Of a stretch of DNA of 64,000 nt, positions 13,434 through 27,100 are shown piece by piece; the stretch's first letter is position 1, and each line of letters opens with the position of its first letter. The notes under the pieces were generated by a model that made no database searches, was not told the DNA's origin, and saw only the letters and a list, made by a program, of their open reading frames with translations. A program made the position numbers and the translations under genes. The stretch spans positions 80,293,592 to 80,357,591 of the forward strand of contig NC_092345.1 of assembly GCF_963676685.1 (NCBI RefSeq). Direction: 5' to 3'. The stretch comes from Mytilus edulis (lineage: Eukaryota > Mollusca > Bivalvia > Mytilida > Mytilidae).

Positions 13434-14813
13434 TAACTCACCAGAAGTTTGTCGTTGTCTGCCGTCTGTCATCATCGGTGGCAGCATTGTCATTGTCTGT
13501 CATCGTAATCTCTTTGAAAAATCTTCTCCTCTGAAACTACTAGTCCAAACGTTAACTAGATGTTCCTTAGAGTTATCTAGTTTATAAATTGTAGTTTTGA
13601 TCCATTGACAAACATGGCCGTCATGACTAAAAATAGAACATAGGGGTCTAATGCAGTTTTTGGCTTATAATTTAAAAACTAAAGTTTTTAGAGAAAATCT
13701 GACATTGGGATAAATTGTTTAATTCAATTGGTCAAGATCTATCTGACAGCACTTAAACTTTCATTTCAGAAATCATGTCTTTCACCTGCAAATGTCCTCA
13801 ATTTCCCATGCCTTAATGATATCATTTACCAGATAGAAACGCCTGTATCCCTGCTCTATTTTTAAAGTTTCCAGCACTTTCATAATCTTCATTTTGTGGG
13901 GTAGTATAGAAATGATGAATTTCCCAAATATTTTGTGCAGTATAATTTCAAACTTTTTCACCCGTTTGCTTAACATGTATTGGAAATGATGATGCATACA
14001 TTTTTGTCACATGGTGATGGAAGTCACATGACAGAATCATCTGAAAATTGTATCCCAGAACTGGGCTACCGAACAACCCATTGTTGGGTTGCTGTCACTA
14101 AATTGGTAGTTTTAAGGACATTTTGCAGTTTTTTGTTATTATCTTGAATATTATTATAGATAGATATAAAGATTTACAAAAAAGTTAATATGATTCAAAT
14201 TGTCAATTGACCCTTAAGAAGGTATTGCCTTTAAAGATAATTTTACACAATTTGTTTATCAAGTTTGCTAACATTTAAAATCTTCTCCTCAGAAACCATT
14301 GAGCCTAATACTTCTTAACTTTAAATGAATGTTCCTTTAGGAATCTAGTTTATGAATTGTATTCAAATTTTTGATCCATCAACAAACATGGCTGCCATAT
14401 CTAAATATAAAACATGGGGGTCAAATGCAGTTTTTGGATTTTATCTCAGAAACTAAACCATTTAGAGCAAATCTGACTGGGGTCAAAATGTTCTAAAGGT
14501 CAAAATCGATCATCCCTGTTATTTGTTTTTAACATTAAAAATCTTATCAAATAAATCTAGTATAAATTTTGTCTCTTATTTCCTTGAACATCAAGAAACA
14601 TGGACACTATGGTTAAAATGGAACAATTGCATTTATTTGCTTAAAATTGAAGAAAATATGACAGATTCAATGAATATTTAAATGGCATTTTTGAGCCACT
14701 CATTAATATATATTGAAAAGCAAAAATAAACATTGATGAAAGATTTACATGTGTATGCAAAAAAATAACAGGTGAGCAATTCAGGCTCTTGAGCATGTTG
14801 AGAGCCTCTGGTT
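13434..14813. mobile_element. Diverged copy of the GCTCACCTGG-type TIR element
   Basis: The copy starts near AACTCACCAGAAG and ends with CAGGTGAGC followed by a hairpin-rich AGGCTCTTGAG segment. It shares long stretches with the better preserved copy at 44411-45696, such as the TTCTCCTCTGAAAC, AACATGG and GCAGTTTTTGG blocks, and itself contains two diverged internal copies (about 13510 and 14280). It has no coding capacity and ends 150 bp upstream of the splice acceptor at 14965. Confidence 0.65.
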
Positions 14814-14965
14814 TACTTTAACTTGATTGACAATGACGTGCAGTTTAAAAATTATATGTCCTTTTCACTGTACACTACACTATCACACAATCTTATCAAA
14901 CACAACTCTTTTCAGGTTGCTGACTTGCTGTTCATTGATATTTTAACAGTTCTGTTCTTTTTCAG

Positions 14966-15111
14966 CTATTTTATTGTGCATGTATGAGGTATATGGACAT
15001 ATAGAGGTTACAAAGAACGACAGCAAAAATTTACAGGGATTTCATACAAAGTTGGTGGAAAAACAAAGAACAGAATCCTTGACAACAAATGGCAAATATG
15101 AAAATAGAAGA
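14966..15111 (+). CDS. Ig-like gene, exon with the start of module 1
   Basis: Acceptor TTTTTCAG ends at 14965 and donor GTAAGC starts at 15112. The exon begins with two bases completing a split codon and ends at a codon boundary. It encodes a segment with VYGHIEVTK and a Lys/Arg-rich end. It has an internal Met but no signal peptide, so translation must start in an exon further upstream. VYGH resembles the VKYGR at the start of the second module. Confidence 0.5.
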
Positions 15112-18100
15112 GTAAGCTATACATGTTATTTCAAATTTTATTTCTTAGTTTTTACAAGTTACCCAGAGAAAATATCTGATATGGCTTTGGTCAAAAAGGG
15201 TTTCAGTTGATTATGTTTTCAAAGAAATTCTCCATATCCATTTAACCAATGACATCTACGTCTAATAATCTCTTCTGTACTTCTGAAGATCCTTAAAAAG
15301 TTTTGTAACTTTGATGCCAGTCAGAAATTCAAAATTGTCACCAGCAGATATGGCAAAGGTCAAAGTTTAGATTAAAACTCAATTGACAGTATGACACCTA
15401 ACCACTTGTACAGCCTATATCTTTTAGGTTAACATTACCAACTAGTATGCACCAAAACTGGAATTCTAAAAAATTTAACAAAAGTGTGACTTGAAAAAAA
15501 AATCCATTTTCTAATATGAATAACTTTTATATTTAGACTAGAAGACAGCAAACTAGTGATGCTGATAATTTCTGGTTTGAAATAATAGATGGTGCAAAGA
15601 AAGGTATGCAAAATTGGAAACAATAGGTTTAGTGTACATGTAGATGAACTATTCATGAACCAACATTACAAACATAGGAAACAATAGATTTAGTGTAGAT
15701 GTACAATACATAATGAACTAACATTACAAACATATAGGAAACAATAGATTTAGTGTAGATGTACAATACATGAACTAACATTACAAACATTGGAAACAAT
15801 AGATTTAGTGTAGATGTACAATATATGAACTAACATTACAAACATAGGAAACAATAGATTCAGTGTAGATGTACAATACATGAACCAACATTAGAAACAT
15901 TGGAAACAATAGATTTAGTGTAGATGTACAATACATGAACCAACATTACAAACATTGGAAACAATAGATTTAGTGTAGATGTACAATACATGAACTAACA
16001 TTACAAACATTGGAAACAATAGATTTAGTGTAGATGTACAATACATGAACTAACATTACAAACATTGGAAACAATAGATTTAGTGTAGATGTACAATACA
16101 TGAACCAACATCACAAAAATTGGAAACAATAGATTTAGTGTAGATGTACAATACATGAACTAACATTACAAACATTGGAAACAATAGATTTAGTGTAGAT
16201 GTACAATACATGAACCAGCATTACAAACATTGGAAACAATAGATTTAGTGTAGATGTACAATACATGAACTAAAATTACAAACATTGGAAACAATAGATT
16301 TAGTGTAGATGTACAATACATGAACTAACATTACAAACATTGGAAACAATAGATTTAGTGTAGATTTACAATACATGAACTAACATTACAAACATTGGAA
16401 ACAATAGATTTAGTGTAGATGTACAATACATGAACCAACATTACAAACATTGGAAACAATAGATTTAGTGTAGATGTACAATACATGAACTAACATTACA
16501 AACATAGGAAACAATAGATTTAGTGTAGATGTACAATACATGAACTAACATTACAAACATTGGACACACTAGATTTAGTGTAGATGTACAATACATGAAC
16601 CAACATTACAAACATTGGAAACAATAGATTTAGTGTAGATGTACAATACATGAACCAACATTACAAACATTGGAAACAATAGATTTAGTGTAGGTGTACA
16701 ATACATGAACTAACATTACAAACATAGGAAACAATAGATTTAGTGTAGATGTACAATACATGAACCAACATTACAAACATTGGAAACAATGGATTAGTAT
16801 AGATGTACAATACATGAACCAACATTACAAAAATTGGAAACAATAGATTTAGTGTAGATGTACAATACATGAAACCAACATTACAAACAATGGAAACAAT
16901 AGATTTAGTGTTGATGTACAATACATGAACCAACATTACAAACATTGTAAACAATAGATTTAGTGTAGATGTACAATACATGAACCAACATTACAACCAT
17001 TGGAAACAATAGTTTTAGTGTAGATGTACAATACATGAACTAACATTACAAACATAGGAAACAATAGATTTAGTGTAGATGTACAATACATGAACTAACA
17101 TTACAAACATAGAAAACTATAGATTTAGTGCAGATGTAAAATACATGAACTAACATTACAAACATTGGAAACAATAGATTTAGTGTAGATGTACAATATA
17201 TGAACTAACATTACAAACATAGGAAACAATAGATTTAGTGTAGATGAACAATACATGAACTAACATTAAAAACATAGAAAACAATAGATTTAGTGTAGAT
17301 GTAAAATACATGAACCAACATTACAAACATTGGAAACAATGGATTAGTATAGATGTACAATACATGAACCAACATTACAAAAATTGGAAACAATAGATTT
17401 AGTGTAGATGTACAATACATGAAACCAACATTACAAACAATGGAAACAATAGATTTAGTGTTGATGTACAATACATGAACCAACATTACAAACATTGTAA
17501 ACAATAGATTTAGTGTAGATGTACAATACATGAACCAACATTACAACCATTGGAAACAATAGTTTTAGTGTAGATGTACAATACATGAACTAACATTACA
17601 AACATAGGAAACAATAGATTTAGTGTAGATGTACAATACATGAACTAACATTACAAACATAGAAAACTATAGATTTAGTGCAGATGTAAAATACATGAAC
17701 TAACATTACAAACATTGGAAACAATAGATTTAGTGTAGATGTACAATATATGAACTAACATTACAAACATAGGAAACAATAGATTTAGTGTAGATGAACA
17801 ATACATGAACTAACATTAAAAACATAGAAAACAATAGATTTAGTGTAGATGTAAAATACATGAACCAACATTACAAACATTTGAAACAATATATTTAGTG
17901 TAGATGTACGATACATGAACTAACATTACAAACATACGAAACAATAGATTTAGTGTAGATGTACAATACATGAACCAACATTACAAACATTGGAAACAAT
18001 AGATTTAGTGTAGATGTACAATACATGAACCAACATAACAAACATTTGAAACAATAGATTTAGTGTAGATGTACAATACATGAACCAACATTACAAACAT

Positions 18101-21100
18101 TGGAAACAATAGATTTAGTGTAGATGTAAAATACATGAACCAACATTACAAACATAGGAAACAATAGATTGAGTGTAGATGTACAATACATGAACCAACA
18201 TTACAAACATAGAAAACAATAGATTTAGTGTAGATGTACAATACACGAACTAACATTACAAACATAGGAAACAATAGATTTAGTGTAGATGTAAAATACA
18301 TGAACTAACATTACAAACATTGGAAACAATAGATTTAGTGTAGATGTACAATACATGAACCAACATTACAAACATTGGAAACAATAGATTTAGCGTAAGT
18401 GGTGGTTCACGAGATAACATGGCGGACTGATTTTCACTGCACAGAAAGAAGACAATATTATTGAGTTTCCTAAGTGTTGCACTCCACTTAAATCAAAAAC
18501 ATTTGTCTATATTGAGCACGATAGTAACTTTCACGTTTGAACTTAAATTTAATTTATTTAAATCGATTCTTAGAAACAATATTGACATTTTCTGATCGAT
18601 TGAATTTCCCGCCTTATTACGCGGGTCATTTGAGTTCACTTTTCAAGTCTTCCGTCCATTGCTAGCTCATTTTTATTATTTTATATTTGCAATTCGTATT
18701 TAAATGTTATTTAACTAAAAAAAACTAAACCCTGCCAAGGCCCAAATTTTCTTGGAATCTTGTAGCCGGCTGTTCCTGATAGTACCACCCCCCTCTTTTA
18801 TCAACAAGAATCTATATGTCCGAGACAAAGCTAGCAAAATATCTCAGAACACATAACTTTGTGCCTCCAACAGGACAAACAAGACGGCGCCCTGTCATTT
18901 TATCTGACAGCAAAGGATTTTCATTACGAAACAATATCATAAGTCCATTTGACCAAAATATTATATGGTGGTGCAAGAAAGGTGTGACAATTGAGCAAAG
19001 TTTTGCCTGGCTTAAAAGAAATCTTCCCACTAAATTATATGAAATTGGAGACATTGCTCTATATGTCTGGCTTGGTACATGTAATCTGACAACCAAAGAA
19101 AAATCCTCAAAATACATATCTATTACAACTGATAATTCTGATACTGTTGACAAAGTTATCTCCTGTATTGATGACATCAAGAACTATATACAAGATTTTC
19201 CACAAGTCAAACTTATTTTCCTTGAAGTACCAGTATACTCAATAAAAGCTTACAATCAACATCAAAAACACTCCGACCCGAAAACCTTCAAGCAACAAGA
19301 CGAAACACTTGCAAATCAAGTCTGGCAAGTAAATGAGAAAATAAGAGCTACGAACCAAATCTTAAATACACGCTCACCTAATTTTTCACTTTTCCTACAA
19401 GCCCGCAAACAACACCGTACACGGTCAAGAGTCGAAGCCTGGGAATACTTCAATTACAACCTGTACAGGGACGGGATCCATCCTGGCCAGAATCTAGCAA
19501 GAGTTTGGTTACGTGAAATAGCAGAAAGAATAAAAATTGATTGCTGGAGCAAATCTGAAGTCAAATCCTAAATTCTTATACTTATATTTAACAGATACAG
19601 GCAGTCTGCATGGGATGCCAAGCTAACTAGGTTCTGTATCTAAAACTGGAACAACATACACAACAGCAATAGTACATTGTTTGTATATAAAAACCTTGTC
19701 TGTCATATAGAATACCAACATATAACTGAAATTTAACATCTATAATATTTTTACTCTTCTCACAACAAAAAGTTTATTATACAGACTGCATGGGATGCCA
19801 AGCTAACTGCTATTATAAACTTTAGGATATAATAAATTCTCAAAGAAAAGAAAAATAAAATTAGTTTAACCAGCCTCAAAGATATATAAATAAGTATATT
19901 AATCCGTAGCTTCAAATTCAATAGTCATACATATAACAAATACAGACCAGTCTGCATGGGATGCCAAGCTAACTGATTCTGTACCTAAAACACCTTCGTA
20001 AGAGCTTATTATCCTCTCAACAAATAGTTTTAATACAGACTGCATGGGATACCAAGCTATCTGTCATAATAAACATTAAATATACAACCAATTTATAGAC
20101 AAAGAAATAAATAAATAAAAGATACAATAACTTTATCAACATGGGCTCCAGGGAATTAACAAGGCCTACAAGAACTAGAAACCCTCCCATGACATACACA
20201 CCAAGTGTTACTCGATCACATGGGAATAAGCATATGTCCTACAGGCTAAATGCCAAGAAGGCACTAGATAAGAAAATTGATGCAACAGACAGGGATCACT
20301 CCTGTGATATGGAATTTAAAGATGGTACACTAGTCATAACATGCAATGCAGGAGCTTATGAAATCTTGAAATCCTCCATATATAAATATTACGACCAATC
20401 TGAAGATAGAACATATAGGCTACACACCAAAACAAGCAAGTCAAGTCTACCAGATGTCAGCAAACAACCAATGATAGTTGAGGAATCATTATCTGTCAAA
20501 AATAGAGATCCATCCTTGTCTAGTCGTCAGCTATTTAGAATAAACATGTTCAACACCACATGTAGAATCGATGCTAACGGATATATGGTACAAACATTTA
20601 TTCAAGAAGACCTCGATAAAATATGCGAAGAACTATTGGTCAATAAATCATCCTCTGAGCTAAATAACAAAATCAAGCAAATGTGTAAGCTCACTAAAGA
20701 CCAAATAAATAATCCAAAAAAGGGGCAAGCTAAATCCATCTTATCAGCTAAGCCCATACTCAACAAAACTGTGCAAACCAATACTTCCACAGGTAACAGT
20801 GATAAGGACGAGAAAACGTGTGTTATTAAACAGCATTCTCACCATATAGTCCAAACACAAGTTGAGCTAAATGATTATAACCAAGATAGTCATAACCATC
20901 AACCAAAAACAACACATAGATTAATGACCACCAATGATAAAGAACTATGCGACTCTAGCCCTACACGTATAAACAGTCATTATAACTCAATTACTAGTCT
21001 AAATGATGAACTTATTGACTCTGAGTTACATACACTTTCTCGTGAAGGCGAAGAAACAACAGATGAAATCTGCATAGTATGTGGATCTGCTATTATAGAT

Positions 21101-24100
21101 GAAAATAATGTAGAATGTACAATATGTGGACAATGGCTGCATACTGTTTGCGAAGGAATATCCGAAAACTCGCTCAATAACCATACAGCCTACGTATGCT
21201 CGTCATGCAGAATCCTAGACGATACAATTCCATATGACGAATCACTGCATAATGAAATGATCCAACAAAGGGAAGAAACCCATCCAAAACAGCTAGTATA
21301 TGAAACAAAGAGTCAACAGGATACTGACGCTATAAAAATATGCCATACAACTGAAGCTGAAGCAGAAAAATCTGATCCATGCCTACCTGTTCTACCAGAA
21401 TCAGCAGTTAAAGAAGATCTTACCAAAAATAATATACATATTCCACCTATTGAAGTGAAAACCAAACCAAAGCGAGCAAAAAAGAAGGACAATCTAGAAC
21501 AAACTCATCTTGAATTACAACTGGCTGAAAGTCAAACAAAAATCAGCAATCTTCAAACAGTCAATCAGGAATATAGACAAACAATTGACTTACTATCATC
21601 TAAATTAGGCATACAATCTCCATTAGACAACAACAGCCAACTTCCATTTAACCAACAAATCCATCAGCTTGAACTGAAATTTGAAGGGCAAATTAATAAA
21701 ATGAAACTGGAGTTTGAGCATCAACTTAACATCATATCCATTCAAATGAAACACAATACAGAAATCAATGAGCTGAAATGTAAACTTCATCATATGGAAA
21801 ATGAATGTAATCAACATAAATCTACCATAAGTGGAAATCAACAACCACCTAGTCAATATCCACAGATGAATACTCAATTCACTCCATTTCCAAGATGTCA
21901 GAATGGGAACTCAAATCAACAAACTCAACAACCACTAAACCATCCACATACACCTGGGCTACAGTGGACAAGACCTCCAATATGGACTAAACCACCACAA
22001 TACCAAGCACCTATTGGACAGGATAGACCACAGAATGAGAACAGGCACTAAACAATCCACAGATACCTGGTGTACAATATACAAGACCTCCAATGTGGAC
22101 TAGACCACAACCCTATCAAACACCTATGGGATTGGTATTCGCCCCATATGCTCCTCATGTGCAACAACAAAAAACATACATAAGCTATGATACAAGGCCT
22201 AAAAATGTTCAACCACCTCGCCAAAGAGTAAATACCGAAACACAAGGACAAAAACGGTCCAGAATGCAAAGAAATCATCAAAAACTGGCGAAAACCACTA
22301 ACACTAACAGTGAACAAGTTTACAAACAACAAACTCTCCATCAAGTGCAAGAACATCAGGAGCCAAACCAAAATTCTCATCAAAATCTGGTACAAACTCC
22401 AGAATCAAATCAGGCGAACACCCAAATAAGGGATGGACATGTATATACAAAACATGATATGGACACATCTCATAGTACATGTAAGCCAGATATTCCACCG
22501 TCTAGAAGTACATTACATCATAGAAGTATTTCGGAACCAGCCTTAAATAATGAACAAATAAACTCAAACAAGCCTTTTTTAGGAGCAGGCAGAGCCTCAT
22601 CAGTAAACTGGACAATAAACCACATGAATTTATAATAGGAACCATCAATATTCAAAATATAAAAGGCAACACCCTGTATCTTAATTCAATCCTGGATACA
22701 GTGCAAATTCTATGTATACAAGAACATTGGCTGCTATCTTTGGAAAAAAATATAGCAATAGAAATAAATAAAAAATTCTCGTCAAATATCAAATCAGTGG
22801 ATGACGAAAACCCACTAATAGACTTAAATCTATCCGTGGCTACGGAGGAACAGCAATTCTGTGGCAGAAAGATCTAAACAACACAGTTAATATAATGCCG
22901 GATGGGAATTCTCGTATTCAAGTGATAACAATAAACAGCAGTCCAATTGCAACATGCTTAATTAATGCCTATATGCCATCTGCACAGAGTAGTGGGGTCA
23001 TTGAATATAAAGATACATTAGATCAAATCTCCGAAATTATGGATAAGTATAGAGAAACATACCAGATAATTTTATGTGGTGATATGAATGCGTCTTTACA
23101 TCGTGACAATAGGAAACGGGACACTGTCTTTGGAGAATTCAAAAACATAAACAATCTCCATATACCAGATGGTTATCCAATAAAGCCAACCTTTTTTCAT
23201 CACAATGGCAAATATACCTCACAAATTGACTATTTCTTGTTTGATGAAAGAATTATACAGCAATCAAATCCAAATGTGAAAATAGCTATGAGGCATCCTA
23301 CAAATACCTCTGATCATACTCTTGTCACTGCAAATATGGCTCTAAAGGTTAAAAGATGTTCTCTACGACCTGTCAAAATATATACAAGGCCAAACTGGAG
23401 AAAATGCGACAAAAGCCTCTACAAGTCAACTATTGAAAGTAGTCTAGACAATACATCTGGAGAAAAGAAATTCTCGGGTACCGTAGAATCACGTATACAA
23501 AAATTGGAATTAACACTTCATAAAGCTGGTACAAAATCTATTCCGAGCTACAGGAAGCTGAAAAAACTAAAATCTGTTGGGAAAGGCATATGGAATAGCA
23601 AAATTAGCCAAGCATCTAAAGAAGCAAAGTCTGCACATAGGAACTGGATAGATAAAACCAACAAAAATCAGGATGCAGATCAAGAAAAGCTGGCTCTCAA
23701 AAACAAAAAACGTCATCTGAGACAACTACAGAGACAGGCACATGCATCAAAGAAGGAAAAGTTCATAAATGAAATCATGCAAGCTTCAGAAAAAGACAGC
23801 AAAACATTCCATAAATTAATAAAGCAACAACGATCTAATCATTCATCAAATACTGACGTTCTTTACATTGGAAATGAGAAATTTGAAGGAGAAAGTATTC
23901 TAAAAGCATGGACAATACATTTCGAAAAACTCGGAACACCAAATCATGACAAAAATATCTTTGACCTGGAACGCTTCCACTTGGCTAAATTGCAAAATGA
24001 CATCATTTTTGAAAATCAACATTCCAAAAAAGAAATTAAACAAGCAACACCTGAAGAAGTTAAAAGTGCAATTAAGAACCTAAGCACTGGCAAAACATCA

Positions 24101-27100
24101 GACGAAAATGGTATATGTTCTGAACATTACAAATATGCTGTAGATGAATTATCAGAAGAAATCGCAAGCATAATCAATGATATTTTCTCCGATTTGGATG
24201 TTCCGAAAAATCTAAAAAATGGTTTATTAACACCTGTTCTTAAAAAGAAGAAGGATAAAACCGTACCTGGAAATTACAGGGGAATTGTTGTAACAAGTAT
24301 CTTTTCTAAAATCTTTGAATCAATCGTTAAAGGAAGGCTAGAATATGAGCTACTACCATCACAAAATCCATTACAGAGAGGGTTTACAGAAGGCGCATCA
24401 AGCCTCTTCGCAGCCTTTATTACAACTGAAACTATTCTAATATATCGTCTTCTTCAAATATTATTAGAACTTGTTGCACTGGATGCAGAAAAGGCATTTG
24501 ACACCCTGAGTCATGAGATCATGTTAAATAAGCTTTATCATGATGGAATTGAGGGAGATATGTGGATCCTACTACGGAACATCTATCAAGATCTGTCTCT
24601 CAAAATCAAGTGGAATAATGAAACATCAGAAAGTATCAATATCATGCAAGGGGTTCGTCAAGGAGCAAAATTATCATCTCTGCTATACAAGCGATACAAT
24701 AACACCATTCTAAATGCAATATCCAGTAGTAATCTAGGCGCAAAAATAGGCAACATACAAGTAGGCTCTCCTACATGTGCGGACGATATTGCCTTACTGG
24801 GTGAGCGGTCAGATTTACAGGCAATGCTCAATATTATAGACTTCCACACTAAAAGAGACATGGTTAAAATTAATCCAGACAAATCAGAGATAATGTGCGT
24901 ATCTAAAGGATTAAAGCAACAAACGCATTCATACAGCTTCAATGGAAAAGAAATAAAAAGAGTAGAAAAGCTGAAGCATCTAGGTATCACCAGGGCAACA
25001 AATGGCAAAGTCAACTTGGCCGGCAAACTATATATGCCTTGCTAGGTTCTGGCCTACATGCCAGAACAGGAATGTCACCGCTGGTACTTAAAAAGGTCTG
25101 GAAAACATATGTTGTCCCCCGCTATCTTTATGGACTCGAAGTACAAATATGCATGAAAAAGGATGTATCTGAACTAGAAAAGTTACAGAGGAAAATGTTC
25201 AAACAATTTCAATGTCTATCAGATAGGACAGCATCTGCAGCAGTATATATACTAATAGGAGCTGAACCCATTGAATCGGTACTGGACAAAAACATGCTAG
25301 CCTTATTTCTCTCAATTTCTCGCCTAGATGGCTCAATAGAACATCAAATCCTAGAATGGGAACTAGAAATCAGCACAGAATTTGACAATTCCTTCATCTG
25401 TCGTATAAGCAAAATTTTACAAAAATATCAACTCCCAACAGCAGAAGAAATTATGAAAAATCCTCCATCAAAATATATTTGGAAAAAACAACTTCAAAAA
25501 GCCATAAATGATTACTGGTCTTCAATTTGGACAGAAGAATGTAATACAAAATCAACACTCAAACATTTGTCGTTGCAAAATAATCCGGTAAATAATCCGC
25601 ATAACATTTGGAAATGTGTTCGAAATAATCAATATGACATCAAAAAAGCGGAATTGAAATGTAAGCTAGTAACTGGTACCTACATGCTTCAAAGTATAAA
25701 AGCAAAATTCAGTAAAAATATAGTACTGCCTGACTGTAAGCTATGTAAGGACAATGATGAAACCCTTGAACATTTTCTCCTGGAATGTACTAGGCTAGGT
25801 GATGTACGACAAAAATGCATGGCGAAGCTAGTCAACAAGCTAAGAGAGATAGAAGGGGGTGGTACAATCGACGTCAGTAATGATGAAATACTGATGGAAA
25901 TTATACTGGATTGTTCTAAGACAAATATACTGAATAATCAGCCAATGGACAAGCTACTGGATATAGAAAGGCAAACACAAGATCTTTGCTACCAGTTACA
26001 TATAAAGCGAACAAAACTTTTATGTGACATCAAGTAAAAGAAATATATGAAGGCTCTAATTATTTTAGATTTTAACTTTTATAAATCTAAAGTATATATT
26101 TAAATACTGAAATAGCAAATAAGTCTTACTAAAATGTCCTAGATTTTAACTGTTAAAGTTTTCAAGTAAAATAACATCGAAATCGTAAATATATGGTGTG
26201 TACTGTCTGCATGGGATGCCAAGCTAACTAGTACACTCTATAATATCTTCAAATCAAGAGCAATATCCAATATAGTCTGTACAGTCTGCATGGGATGCCA
26301 AGCTAACTTGTATCAGTCTATCAAGAAGTGCGTGATTTATACTTTTAATGATAGCCTTGGCAGGGCACTTATAGTTTTATTAAATAAGCTGTAAATAACA
26401 TTTTTATCATAATATAGTGGTGAACGCTATTGCCGCAATAGTTCTGTGTACATTTCTTATCGTGATATTGTATTTGCAACTTGTGCTGTGTACATTTTTA
26501 TTGTGATACAAGTGGTGAACATTAGCTGCATACATTTTTACCGTGATATCGTGTTGATTCTTATTACCGCAATTGTGATGTGTACATAATATTTTTAACT
26601 TATTATCGTCGTAATATTTTAAGACTTTTAAAATATTTCTTTTAGTCGTACATATTTTTAATGTAAATATAAAGATATCCGCAATCTCGGTGTGTAAATT
26701 AAATTGCTCATCCGATAAGTGGAGTGCTCCGATTAAACGGAATTGAATACCTGTACAGAACAGAACAGAACAGTAGATGTACAATACATGAACCAACATT
26801 ACAAACATTGGAAACAATGGATTAAGTGTTGATTTACAATACATGAACCAACATTACAAACATAGGAAACAATAGATTTAGTGTAGATGTACAATACATG
26901 AACCAACATTACAAACATTGGAAACAATAGATTTAGTGTAGATGTACAATACATGAACTAACATTACAAACATAGGAAACAATAGATTTAGTGTAGATGT
27001 ACAATACATGAACTAACATTACAAACATAGGAAACAATAGATTTAGTGTAGATGTACAATACATGAACCAACATTACAAACATTGGAAACAATAGATTTA

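Larger units (their letters stand above)
19572..20140 (+). promoter_or_regulatory. Inter-ORF spacer with four structured-motif copies
   Basis: The 569 bp between ORF1 and ORF2 has no coding potential and contains four copies (about 19593, 19769, 19941 and 20027) of the conserved core GCATGGGATGCCAAGCTAAC, each enclosed by its own inverted repeat. Its position directly before the ORF2 start makes a role in ORF2 translation or RNP assembly a reasonable inference, but nothing in the sequence proves it. Confidence 0.6.
18398..26772 (+). mobile_element. 8.4-kb non-LTR retrotransposon (SGNH ORF1, PHD-endonuclease-RT ORF2), CR1-like
   Basis: The element interrupts the 55-bp array. Left array sequence stops at TTTAGCGTA (18397) and right array sequence resumes at GTAGATGTACAAT (26773), so the array continues in phase with a possible 3-bp duplication, GTA. 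Order: 5' UTR (18398-18815), ORF1 with an SGNH-hydrolase-like fold (18816-19571), a 569-bp spacer with four copies of a structured motif, ORF2 (20141-26037) with PHD finger, endonuclease and reverse transcriptase, a 3' UTR with two more motif copies, and a (CAGAA)n-type tail. Esterase/SGNH and PHD domains are known from CR1-like LINEs, which fits. It appears full length but ORF2 is frameshifted. The clade is inferred from domain content, not a tree. Confidence 0.85.
26038..26772 (+). other. LINE 3' UTR and (CAGAA)n tail
   Basis: Non-coding, AT-rich, with two copies of the structured motif (26198-26236 and 26272-26321). It ends in ACAGAACAGAACAGAACA just before the array resumes at 26773. A 3' tail of short tandem repeats rather than poly-A is typical of CR1/L2-like LINEs. 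Confidence 0.7.

Noticed and set aside
18812..19180. 122-codon minus-strand frame
   Set aside because: Antisense shadow of the SGNH ORF, which has clear catalytic motifs on the plus strand.
19593..26321. Reading the six-copy motif as a hammerhead or twister ribozyme
   Set aside because: The core lacks the CUGAUGA and GAAA boxes of the hammerhead, and I could not fit the twister consensus; no self-cleavage claim is justified.
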